Positions 1 through 6,506 of a stretch of DNA of 8,409 bases are shown piece after piece (position 1 is the first letter of the stretch; the number at the start of each line of letters is the position of its first letter). A program made the translations under genes and the position numbers. The notes beneath the pieces are model-generated. The model saw only the letters and a program-made list of their open reading frames with translations. It ran no database searches and had not been told where the DNA came from. The stretch is from Parachlamydiales bacterium (lineage in GTDB: Bacteria; Chlamydiota; Chlamydiia; Chlamydiales; Rhabdochlamydiaceae). The stretch is from positions 1 to 8,409 of the forward strand of contig JAGVJV010000167.1 in the NCBI GenBank assembly GCA_020050965.1. The letters run 5' to 3'.

Positions 1-299
1 CGGCCGAAGTGTTTTGGGATGCCAAGCGAATCATCGAGGAAATTGATGAGCTGCTCGAAGCGGCATTTGGCGGCATCGAAGCGGAAAAGGTCAAAATCAT
101 GGTGGAAGAGACCGCTTTCAAAGAGCACCAAGCCCAGAAACAGAAGCAAAGGCTGCTGAAAAAGTTATTTAATGAAGGCGAAGACCTCTCAGCACCCGCT
201 TTTCAGCACTGGCTCCAGCTTATCGAAGATATCGGAGCCATAGCCCAGCGCTCTGAAAAACTGGCCAACAGAATTCGGATGGTTTTAGAACTCAAATAA
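1..299 (+). CDS. DUF47 / PhoU-like phosphate transport regulator, C-terminal part
   Basis: This is the C-terminal part (99 codons including the stop) of a DUF47 (TIGR00153, PhoU-like) protein. The frame is open to the left edge, so the true start lies outside the window; the GTG at 9 is only the first possible start codon inside it. The visible part is all helical and charged, with heptad-like spacing. The final stretch, with an acidic LIEDIGAIAQRSEKLANRIR segment, resembles the last helix of DUF47 proteins, which are about 220 residues long. Family members are cytoplasmic helical bundles that accompany low-affinity phosphate permeases and probably modulate them. The stop lies six bases before the ATG of the PiT permease, so the two are almost certainly co-transcribed and translationally coupled. 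Family assignment rests on the C-terminal pattern plus this neighbour. The DUF47 metal-binding residues further upstream are not visible. Confidence 0.82.
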   Translation, partial: AEVFWDAKRIIEEIDELLEAAFGGIEAEKVKIMVEETAFKEHQAQKQKQRLLKKLFNEGEDLSAPAFQHWLQLIEDIGAIAQRSEKLANRIRMVLELK

Positions 300-305
300 T
301 TGCCA

Positions 306-1730
306 ATGGAAGTTGAAACCCTTTTAACGATCATCGTCTTAGCTGTGGGGTTTTACATGGCCTGGAACATCGGTGCCAACGATGTCTCCAACGCAATGGG
401 AACTTCCGTTGGTTCTGGAGCCCTGACTTTGCGTCGGGCGGTTATCCTGGCGGCTATTTTAGAATTTTGCGGCGCCTATTTTGTCGGAGGTACTGTCTCT
501 GAAACAATGCAGGGTCAGCTGATCGACATCTCGAAATATACCGCTACTCCCAACACCTTAATTTTTGGTATGTGCGGCGCTCTTCTGGGAACGGGGCTTT
601 GGCTCCAATTTGCTTCCTACTTTGGCCTCCCCGTCTCGACAACCCACGCCATCATCGGATCGATTTTAGGCTTCGGCGCGCTCACTTTGGGCTTTTCAGG
701 CATCGAATGGGGCATGATCGGCGAAATTGCTCTCAGCTGGGTAATCTCACCCCTGTTGAGCGGGATCATTTCCTACCTCATTTTCAGAGTGCTCGAGCGG
801 CAGATCCTCTTTAATCTCAATCCAGCACTCGCAACAAAGAGACATATCCCCATTTTCCTCTTTTTTGTCTTCTTCACCTTTTCCCTTAGCCTCCTATTCA
901 ATGGCCTAGGCCGCATCGACCTGCAACTCTCCTTCTACCAAGCATCGCTAATCAGCCTTGTAGTAGGTCTCATCGCCTGCGCTGCTGGACTCCTCATCGT
1001 CAAACGACTCCCCCTGCCCGAGTCTCCTCAAACTGCTACCTCGCTGATTTTGCCTCAAACCCTCATCAGCTTAGAAAAAGCGATTAAGCACATGCGCCGT
1101 GTCCGCTCTGTCTCCCTCGATGAGACCCACCATAAAGTGACCCACCTTTTGGAAGAGATGCACACTCTGAAAGATAATATGCGCCAAGAAACAGGCTTCG
1201 TGGCCCGCACATCGGAATACAGCGTCGTAGAGAAAGCCTTCGGTTTTATGCAGGTGATCAGCGCCTGCTTCGTCGCTTTTGCGCATGGAGCCAATGATGT
1301 GGCTAATGCGATTGCCCCTGTGGCGTCGGTCATCCAAACGATCAAACATGGAGTCCTCGCCTCCGCTGCGCCCGTCCCCTCCTGGCTTCTCGCATTCGGT
1401 GGGGCAGGAATCGTCATAGGCCTGGCTACTTGGGGCTGGCGCGTGATCGAAACCATCGGCCGCAAAATCACAGAGCTGACCCCAACCCGCGGTTTCTCGG
1501 CAGAATTTGGCGCGGCGATTACCATCCTGATTGCCTCCAAAATGGGCATGCCTATTTCAACGACCCATTGTTTAGTGGGAGCAGTGCTAGGAGTGGGCCT
1601 TGCCGGAGGGATTCGGGCAATTAATTTGAGGACACTCAGAGAGATTGCCCTCTCATGGATCATCACCATCCCAGCCAGCGCCCTAATGAGCATCCTCTGC
1701 TATTACGTTCTGCGCTCACTCCTTTCCTAA
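306..1730 (+). CDS. pit: PiT family inorganic phosphate permease
   Basis: Inner-membrane inorganic phosphate permease of the PiT/PHO4 family (TC 2.A.20), about 474 residues, using an ion gradient to import phosphate, often as a metal-phosphate complex in bacteria. The two inverted halves of the family are plain: GANDVSNA at residues 23-30 matches GANDVANA at 328-335, PVSTTH at 109-114 matches PISTTH at 416-421, and EIALSW occurs in both halves (about 140 and 446). Roughly ten hydrophobic segments flank a central hydrophilic loop at about residues 235-310, rich in charged residues and histidine, which is the usual position of the cytoplasmic loop. I chose the ATG at 306; an in-frame TTG at 300 is possible but adds only two residues. 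No clear Shine-Dalgarno sequence precedes it, which fits coupling to the DUF47 gene ending at 299. The family is sure; the coupling ion and real substrate form cannot be read from sequence. Confidence 0.97.
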   Translation: MEVETLLTIIVLAVGFYMAWNIGANDVSNAMGTSVGSGALTLRRAVILAAILEFCGAYFVGGTVSETMQGQLIDISKYTATPNTLIFGMCGALLGTGLWLQFASYFGLPVSTTHAIIGSILGFGALTLGFSGIEWGMIGEIALSWVISPLLSGIISYLIFRVLERQILFNLNPALATKRHIPIFLFFVFFTFSLSLLFNGLGRIDLQLSFYQASLISLVVGLIACAAGLLIVKRLPLPESPQTATSLILPQTLISLEKAIKHMRRVRSVSLDETHHKVTHLLEEMHTLKDNMRQETGFVARTSEYSVVEKAFGFMQVISACFVAFAHGANDVANAIAPVASVIQTIKHGVLASAAPVPSWLLAFGGAGIVIGLATWGWRVIETIGRKITELTPTRGFSAEFGAAITILIASKMGMPISTTHCLVGAVLGVGLAGGIRAINLRTLREIALSWIITIPASALMSILCYYVLRSLLS

Positions 1731-1756
1731 TGTTCCGTAACATATTCTAGTTTTAG

Positions 1757-1846
1757 GTTATTGCTTTTTTGGTTGAATAGACATATCGGGTTACATGCGC
1801 TTCGCCATGTCCCCCGACATGTCTATTCAACTAAACAAGAAATAAC
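1757..1846. repeat. 90-bp interrupted palindrome with 34-bp arms
   Basis: The left arm, 1757-1790, and the reverse complement of the right arm, 1813-1846, match at 30 of 34 positions with no gaps. The longest unbroken run is GTTGAATAGACAT (1772-1784 with 1819-1831), followed by one mismatch and then TCGGG/CCCGA. The four differences are 1763/1840, 1767/1836, 1771/1832 and 1785/1818. On the plus strand the pair 1771/1832 would be a G-U wobble; on the minus strand 1785/1818 would be. The 22-base centre (1791-1812) has its own small stem, ACATG (1793-1797) with CATGT (1806-1810). A plus-strand transcript would form one very long hairpin. There is no T-run after it in either direction; the T-run at 1765-1770 lies inside the left arm. 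It could be a MITE-like dispersed repeat, an IS remnant or an RNA structure ending or protecting the pit message. I found no convincing target-site duplication. Confidence 0.85.
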
Positions 1847-1886
1847 ATCTTTAATCCATACTCCCTATGTGTTAGTGAATTTTTTC

Positions 1887-1915
1887 TTGTCATAAATCCA
1901 ACAAGGTCATATCTT
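1887..1915 (+). promoter_or_regulatory. Putative sigma-70-type promoter of the unknown-protein/lipoprotein operon
   Basis: TTGTCA at 1887-1892 matches five of six bases of the -35 consensus. After a 17-base spacer, TATCTT at 1910-1915 matches four of six of the -10 consensus. Transcription would start near 1922, giving a leader of about 30 bases that includes the ribosome binding site. The surrounding DNA is AT-rich, so chance matches are easy; the exact spacing and position in front of an operon's first gene support it. Confidence 0.45.
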
Positions 1916-1939
1916 ATTTTTTCCTTAACATACAAACAT

Positions 1940-1943
1940 GGAG
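1940..1943 (+). promoter_or_regulatory. Ribosome binding site GGAG of the unknown 389-residue protein
   Basis: GGAG lies seven bases before the ATG at 1951. This is the clearest Shine-Dalgarno sequence in the window and fixes that start codon. Confidence 0.75.
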
Positions 1944-1950
1944 TAAAATC

Positions 1951-3120
1951 ATGCGAATTGAAGCACAACATCAGACAACCAGAACAGAACTTTCCACTCA
2001 AAACATCCCTGCACAGCTTGCACCTGTAAACTGCAAAAAAAACGATACGATCGTTTCGGCTCAGACAACCAATAAACCGTCAAACATTTTTGCAAGAGCT
2101 TGGGCCTCTATCAAATCTTATGCATTCAAATTTTGGGAATGGCTTAAAGATCTCTTTAGCTCATGTACTTTAGAGGAAACACCAGACGATATTGTCCAGC
2201 AGATGCTTGAAAACCCTAAAGAATATGCTGCCTCATTTGTCGAACATTTCGAAGAAAATTGGAACGTTCTCATTCGAGAAGCCTATACAGATACAAAGAA
2301 ACTTAAGGACAAGTTCACCGATAAAAACAATAAAAAAGCACTGAATGAATTCTTTGGAGAGGTAAAAGCCAAACTCGAAAAAACAAAACATTCAGATTAC
2401 AACACCTTAATGGATCAAGCGCAGGAAATGAGAGCCGTTGTTCGAGAGGCTTTATCTGGAATAAACGGACGTTTAGACCTCACCAAATTCGCCCCTCACA
2501 AAGAATGGTTTAAATCCAATATTGCCAAATACTGTCCTGCTCTCTTGAGCTTCTTTAGCCAAGTCACTATGATCCTTAAATCAAGCAAGCAGGCAAAAGA
2601 GCAAGACAACCTCAATGCACTGGTACATCTATTTGGAGCCTATTTTCCTTCTATAGTTAACGAAATGAAACAGGGCAACGCAAATGCTTTTTCCCGCTTC
2701 ATTGAAGCATTTTTTAACATCCAATCCGTTGATAAAGATGTGGTGATTGCATTGCTTAAAAAAGAATTTGCCGAACAAACTAAAGAAGTAGAAACGACAG
2801 CTCTCGATGTTTGCTTGGAAAATGATGGGTTGATTCTCAATGACAAGATCACCAGCGAGCACTACGCCAAAACCGATTTTGGTCTAAAAACACCTGTGAA
2901 TTACAAAATGGCTCTCTTAGAGGCACTCACTCCAGAGCAGTTTCAGGTATTTGTGGGGCTATTTGTAAAAGATGAAAATCGAGCCGCTCTCATGTCCAAC
3001 ATCTTTAGCGAAATTAAAGGACTAGATGAACCCTTTACATTTAAACGACTCAATGAAGCCTTAGACACCTTAGATGATATTTTAGGTTCTTTAGAAAATG
3101 GAAAAGTGACTGTCAGTTAA
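1951..3120 (+). CDS. Unknown helical protein, possible secreted or accessory protein
   Basis: I do not recognise this 389-residue protein. The first 45 residues are polar and rich in Thr, Gln, Asn and Ser, with no Sec signal peptide, the kind of N-terminus seen in some type III secretion substrates. Residues 46-70 form an aromatic, amphipathic segment (W51, F59, F61, W62, W64, F69) that might lie on a membrane but is too charged for a clear transmembrane helix. The remainder is predominantly helical and charged, with several FF-containing hydrophobic helices (about 134, 201, 254) and a possible weak similarity between the stretches around 225-275 and 325-375. No catalytic motif is visible. 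Its start is fixed by GGAG seven bases upstream. Its stop TAA shares one base with the ATG of the lipoprotein gene, so the two are translated together. Its DNA is visibly AT-richer than pit: 22 of 60 bases are G or C at 2101-2160, against 37 of 60 at 961-1020. An effector role is only a guess. Confidence 0.85.
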   Translation: MRIEAQHQTTRTELSTQNIPAQLAPVNCKKNDTIVSAQTTNKPSNIFARAWASIKSYAFKFWEWLKDLFSSCTLEETPDDIVQQMLENPKEYAASFVEHFEENWNVLIREAYTDTKKLKDKFTDKNNKKALNEFFGEVKAKLEKTKHSDYNTLMDQAQEMRAVVREALSGINGRLDLTKFAPHKEWFKSNIAKYCPALLSFFSQVTMILKSSKQAKEQDNLNALVHLFGAYFPSIVNEMKQGNANAFSRFIEAFFNIQSVDKDVVIALLKKEFAEQTKEVETTALDVCLENDGLILNDKITSEHYAKTDFGLKTPVNYKMALLEALTPEQFQVFVGLFVKDENRAALMSNIFSEIKGLDEPFTFKRLNEALDTLDDILGSLENGKVTVS

Positions 3121-3920
3121 TGAAATCCAAAATCATTACCCTGCTGCTGTGTGCGCTTCTTGCATGCAGCTGCAGTGGCAAAAAAAATAAATCTACTTAT
3201 GAAATCGGGATCGATCCCACATGGTATCCCCTTCAAGTTCCCGCCCAAGAAAAAAATCTCCTGGCCTTTTCGATTGAGCTACTCGTTGAAATCGCCAAAA
3301 AAGAGCGGCTCCCATTGGCAATCTCAACAGTGAATTGGGATAACTTAGTTCAAGGACTGGGTGAAAAAAAATACGCTGCGATTTTAGGCTCTCTTCCTCT
3401 CTATAACTTCAATGTCAAAAAATACTCCTTTTCCGAGATCTATTTAAAAACGGGGCCTGTCCTCGTCATACCCGAAAACTCCTCTATCAAGGGTGTGATG
3501 GATCTAAAAGGAATAGAGGTGGGAGTAGTCCACGGTTCTTCTGCAGCCGTACTTCTACAAACTGCCCCAGGGGTTATCCTGCGCAATTACGACACAGTCC
3601 CAGCTACCCTTGCCGACCTATTTGATCAGCAGATCGAAGCAGCAGCGGTCCCAGCAATCATCGCTCAAGACTATGTGCGCAATTTTTACTCTGGCAACCT
3701 CAAGATCATCGGCCCACCCCTCAACGACGAAGGACTGCGGCTTATCACCCTCCATCAGACCCACCCTGACCTGATCAGACGGTTCAACAAGGGGCTCACT
3801 GCACTTAAGAAAAATGGGGAGTACGACAATCTGCTGAAGAAGTGGGGGCTTTCGGAAAATAGCAAAAATGTGGCCGGATTGGAAGAAGAGATCCAAGCCT
3901 TTTTAGAAAAAGTCCTTTAA
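3120..3920 (+). CDS. Family-3 solute-binding lipoprotein (ArtJ/GlnH-like), divergent ligand site
   Basis: A 266-residue extracytoplasmic solute-binding protein of family 3 (SBP_bac_3 fold), the type that feeds polar amino acid ABC importers. Residues 1-15 are a lipoprotein signal peptide (positive MKSK, hydrophobic core) with lipobox LLAC and lipidated Cys16. The two-lobe pattern follows: YEIGIDPTWYPLQ at 27-39, the helix LLAFSIELLVEIAKKE at 47-62, KKYSFSEIYLKTG at 100-112, DLKGIEVGVVHGSS at 128-141, and a C-terminal segment (residues 222-242) of the usual type. By eye alignment with GlnBP, the Arg that holds the ligand carboxylate is replaced (Asn98; no Arg lies between 64 and 154) and the Asp that holds the alpha-amino group is replaced by Pro178. 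The ligand may therefore not be a standard amino acid. No ABC permease or ATPase gene is nearby. The ATG overlaps the stop of the preceding gene by one base, which indicates a coupled pair; the family call is firm, the substrate unknown. Confidence 0.92.
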   Translation: MKSKIITLLLCALLACSCSGKKNKSTYEIGIDPTWYPLQVPAQEKNLLAFSIELLVEIAKKERLPLAISTVNWDNLVQGLGEKKYAAILGSLPLYNFNVKKYSFSEIYLKTGPVLVIPENSSIKGVMDLKGIEVGVVHGSSAAVLLQTAPGVILRNYDTVPATLADLFDQQIEAAAVPAIIAQDYVRNFYSGNLKIIGPPLNDEGLRLITLHQTHPDLIRRFNKGLTALKKNGEYDNLLKKWGLSENSKNVAGLEEEIQAFLEKVL

Positions 3921-3922
3921 TT

Positions 3923-6460
3923 TTAAAAAATGTGGCACTTGTCGTAGTCGGTGTACTGCTTGCGAACGCGGGCTAGCTCTTCTGCATCAATTGGACAAGG
4001 TTTTATTCCCCATATCTGCTTGGCATAGTGGTGAGTCGATTCATCAATCGAAAACTGATCCATATGGGCGATATTTTGGATGGCGTACTCTGCCCAGAGG
4101 TTGGGCTGAAGGAATAGCTCTTCGACTCCTTTCTGTGTCTCATAGTAGGATGGGAGATCATTGAGTACAAAGTAGCGATCGGCAGTCTGTCCCCATCTTG
4201 GCTCGAGTAGAGAGTGATAGATCTCCATGAATGCCTGATGCTCTTCATCATTTTCTGCAAAGGAGCGATCTTTAAGTGCATCTATGGCTTGTTTGATCTT
4301 TTCATAGTTGTTGTAGATGTCCCAAGGGTTGTAGCTCTTCTCATTAAACATTCTCTGGTTCTGCTCGGCTGTCCCTCCAAAACCAAAGGGCCACCATTTG
4401 CCCCCGACCTGTTGGTGCATCTCAATATTTGCTCCGTCTTCGGTTCCAATCGTGAGCGCTCCGTTCATAGCCAGTTTCATATTTCCAGTGCCCGATGCCT
4501 CTTGGCCAGCGCAAGAAATCTGCTCCGAGAGGTCGGCCGCTGGGATGATCTTCTCCGCTCGGGAGGCGTTGTAGTTTGAATAGTAAATCACTCTTAAGGT
4601 GGGATGGGACGCTGTTTTGCGCTCTAGAGCGCAGATGAAGCGGATGATGTTCTTGGCGAGAGAATAGCCTGGCGCTGCTTTTCCTCCAATGACGATCATC
4701 CGTTTGATTTTCCTCTCTTGAGGCTCTTGGAAAAGCATGAGGGCATGGAGCGCACACAGCAGCTGCCGTTTGTATTCGTGGATTCTCTTGATCTGGACGT
4801 CAAAAAGGGCCTCTTCGCCAAAGGGATTGGAAGTGCCAATCAGATTGCCTTTTGCATCGAGCAGCTCGTTGTGCTGTCGCAAATATTGGCTAAAAAGGTG
4901 CTTATTGGCCCTCTTCACCTTGAGAAATTCTTCCTGCGACTCCCTATCTGCAGCGAAATTGGCCAGGTTCTTGATTTGTTTAAAATCGGTGATCCACCCT
5001 TTGCCGATTCTCTTATTGATCCATTCAGCCAGCTCTGGGTTGCAGAAATTGATCCAGCGCCTCTGTGTCACACCATTGGTCACATTGACAAACTTGTCTG
5101 GATCCATTTCATAGAAGTCTTTAAAAATCTCTTTTTTTATGATTTCTGTGTGCAGGGCCGCCACTCCATTGACCCGATGAGAGCCGTAGATGGCGAGGTG
5201 GGCCATTTTGATCTGTCCCTCTTCGATGATCGACATCCGTCTCACCCGATCTTCATCGTTAGGAAACTTCGTCCGGATGCGGGCGCAAAAATCGTTGTTG
5301 AGTCGCTGGATGATCCGATATTGGCGTGGAAGTAGCTCAGCCATCCGATGCTCATTCCACTCCTCGAGAGCCTCTTTCAACACGGTGTGGTTGGTATAAT
5401 TGCAGCAGGTTTTCACCACTTCAAATGCCTCACCCCAATCAAAGTTGCGATCCTTCAGGAGCAAGTGCATCAGTTCCGCGATAGCGAGGGCAGGGTGGGT
5501 GTCGTTGATGTGGATCCGCACTTTATCCGCGAAAAGACTCATGTCCCCTACATGTTGATGAAATGTCTCGACGATATCCCCAATAGATGCGGCGGCGAGC
5601 AGGTATTCTTGCTTTAGACGGATCCGTTTGCCCATCTCATGATTGTCGTTCGGATAGAGCACATCGGTAAGGGTAGTGTTTTCGGCAGCTAGATCGAGCA
5701 GTCCGGCATTGTAGCGCTGCAGCTCAAAATTGCGCGGAGACTCTTTAGTGGTCCATAAACGGAGCGAGAGGACCGAAAAATCGGGAGTTTCTCGATAGCC
5801 GACGATCGGTAGGTCGTAGGAGAGTGCCCGAACCTCTTCGTAATCTTCTAAATCGTAGACTTCGACTCCTTTGGCATTCTGTGTAGGAATGGGCCGACCT
5901 GCGTAGCGTACATTGATCGCATGGGCATCGCGCCGAAACTCCCAAGGATTTTGATTGAGGAGCCAATTTTCTGGCCGTTCGATTTGTGTCCCATTCCAGA
6001 TCTCTTGTTGAAAGATCCCATATTGATACCGGAGACCATAGCCAACTGCCGGATATTGCTGCGTCGCAAGCGAGTCCATCAGGCAAGCAGCCAACCGGCC
6101 TAGACCGCCGTTTCCAAGCGCAGGATCCAATTCTGCTCTCAGGATATCTCTATAATCTTTCCCAAGCTTACTCATTAGGGTTTTGATCAGCACCTCAGCA
6201 TGCATATTGGAGGCGTTGTTACCCAAAAAACGGCCTGGGAGATATTCCATACATAGATAGAAGAGGGTACGCGGCTTTTTGTGATGCATAGTGTGGATCA
6301 TCGCCGTCCAATTGATCATGATCTCTTCGCGTAGCGTCAGAGAAAGCGCGCGAAAAATCTCCTCATTGGAGGCCTCCTCTACAGTCACTCCCATCATGGT
6401 GACCAGGTAGTGCTTCACTTTATGCACGAGCGAGGCAGCTTGAACGCTTATATCTTCCAT
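3923..6460 (-). CDS. glgP: Glycogen/starch/maltodextrin phosphorylase
   Basis: Cytoplasmic glycogen phosphorylase (EC 2.4.1.1, family GT35), 845 residues, full length against about 800-840 for bacterial relatives. It uses inorganic phosphate to cleave terminal alpha-1,4-glucose units from glucan, yielding glucose-1-phosphate. Landmarks in order are the N-terminal YLCMEYLPGRFLGNN (68-82), DPALGNGGLGRLAACLMDSLAT (112-133), NHTVLKEALEEW (357-368) with the active-site His358, VQIKRIHEYKRQLL (555-568) and the pyridoxal phosphate signature EASGTGNMKLAMNGALTIGT (654-673), where Lys662 should carry the cofactor. All key blocks are intact. The start ATG at 6460 follows an almost pure A/G leader (6461-6480) without a strong Shine-Dalgarno sequence. 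The gene runs divergently from the oxidoreductase (46 bp apart) and converges on the lipoprotein gene with two bases between stops. No other glycogen gene is in the window, so local operon control cannot be inferred. Confidence 0.98.
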   Translation of the reverse strand: MEDISVQAASLVHKVKHYLVTMMGVTVEEASNEEIFRALSLTLREEIMINWTAMIHTMHHKKPRTLFYLCMEYLPGRFLGNNASNMHAEVLIKTLMSKLGKDYRDILRAELDPALGNGGLGRLAACLMDSLATQQYPAVGYGLRYQYGIFQQEIWNGTQIERPENWLLNQNPWEFRRDAHAINVRYAGRPIPTQNAKGVEVYDLEDYEEVRALSYDLPIVGYRETPDFSVLSLRLWTTKESPRNFELQRYNAGLLDLAAENTTLTDVLYPNDNHEMGKRIRLKQEYLLAAASIGDIVETFHQHVGDMSLFADKVRIHINDTHPALAIAELMHLLLKDRNFDWGEAFEVVKTCCNYTNHTVLKEALEEWNEHRMAELLPRQYRIIQRLNNDFCARIRTKFPNDEDRVRRMSIIEEGQIKMAHLAIYGSHRVNGVAALHTEIIKKEIFKDFYEMDPDKFVNVTNGVTQRRWINFCNPELAEWINKRIGKGWITDFKQIKNLANFAADRESQEEFLKVKRANKHLFSQYLRQHNELLDAKGNLIGTSNPFGEEALFDVQIKRIHEYKRQLLCALHALMLFQEPQERKIKRMIVIGGKAAPGYSLAKNIIRFICALERKTASHPTLRVIYYSNYNASRAEKIIPAADLSEQISCAGQEASGTGNMKLAMNGALTIGTEDGANIEMHQQVGGKWWPFGFGGTAEQNQRMFNEKSYNPWDIYNNYEKIKQAIDALKDRSFAENDEEHQAFMEIYHSLLEPRWGQTADRYFVLNDLPSYYETQKGVEELFLQPNLWAEYAIQNIAHMDQFSIDESTHHYAKQIWGIKPCPIDAEELARVRKQYTDYDKCHIF

Positions 6461-6481
6461 CTTCTTTTTTCTTTTTTTTAT

Positions 6482-6504
6482 TCTCTATATATAGCAAATA
6501 GAGA
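6482..6504. promoter_or_regulatory. Divergent promoter region with a 7-bp inverted repeat
   Basis: In the 46 bp between glgP and the oxidoreductase, TCTCTAT (6482-6488) and ATAGAGA (6498-6504) form an inverted repeat around a nine-base centre. The overlapping TATATA can serve as a -10 element for both directions. On the minus strand it reads TGCTATATA (6496 down to 6488), an extended -10, placing the glgP start near 6481. On the plus strand TATATA at 6486-6491 or 6488-6493 would start transcription near 6498-6500, leaving a leader of only seven to nine bases. The repeat may be an operator or merely reflect a symmetric promoter; the -35 elements are poor on both strands. Confidence 0.4.
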
Positions 6505-6506
6505 TT

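Larger units (their letters stand above)
1731..1950. other. Intergenic region between pit and the unknown-protein operon
   Basis: This 220-bp gap holds no credible reading frame. In order it contains a small weak hairpin just after the pit stop (ATGTT, loop CCGT, AACAT at 1730-1743), a 90-bp interrupted palindrome (1757-1846), an AT-rich stretch with a sigma-70-like promoter (1887-1915) and a ribosome binding site (1940-1943). I see no canonical intrinsic terminator (GC-rich stem followed directly by a T-run) for pit. Confidence 0.7.

Noticed and set aside
300..305. TTG at 300 as the start of the phosphate permease
   Set aside because: An ATG two codons later gives the same protein minus two residues; a rare TTG start is not needed and neither has a clear ribosome binding site.
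1055..1693. 212-codon open frame on the minus strand inside pit
   Set aside because: It lies wholly within a gene with unmistakable PiT motifs, and its translation shows no domain. It is a shadow frame of a GC-rich coding strand.
1730..1743. Small hairpin after the pit stop (ATGTT, loop CCGT, AACAT)
   Set aside because: The stem is only five mostly AT pairs and is not followed by a T-run, so it is too weak to call a terminator.
1757..1846. The palindrome as an intrinsic terminator of pit
   Set aside because: No T-run follows the stem on the plus strand, and on the minus strand the stem is followed by an A-rich stretch. The stem is also several times longer than typical terminators.
1745..1860. 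Target-site duplication flanking the palindrome
   Set aside because: The bases outside the arms (ending TTTTAG on the left, starting ATCTTT on the right) show no convincing direct repeat, so a complete transposed element is not demonstrated.
4718..5335. 205-codon open frame on the plus strand opposite glgP
   Set aside because: It is antisense to the conserved core of glycogen phosphorylase, has no promoter or ribosome binding site that I can see, and no recognisable domain.
6465..6479. T-tracts upstream of glgP as a phase-variation switch
   Set aside because: Runs of six and eight are modest for an AT-rich leader and lie outside the coding frame; nothing shows length variation.
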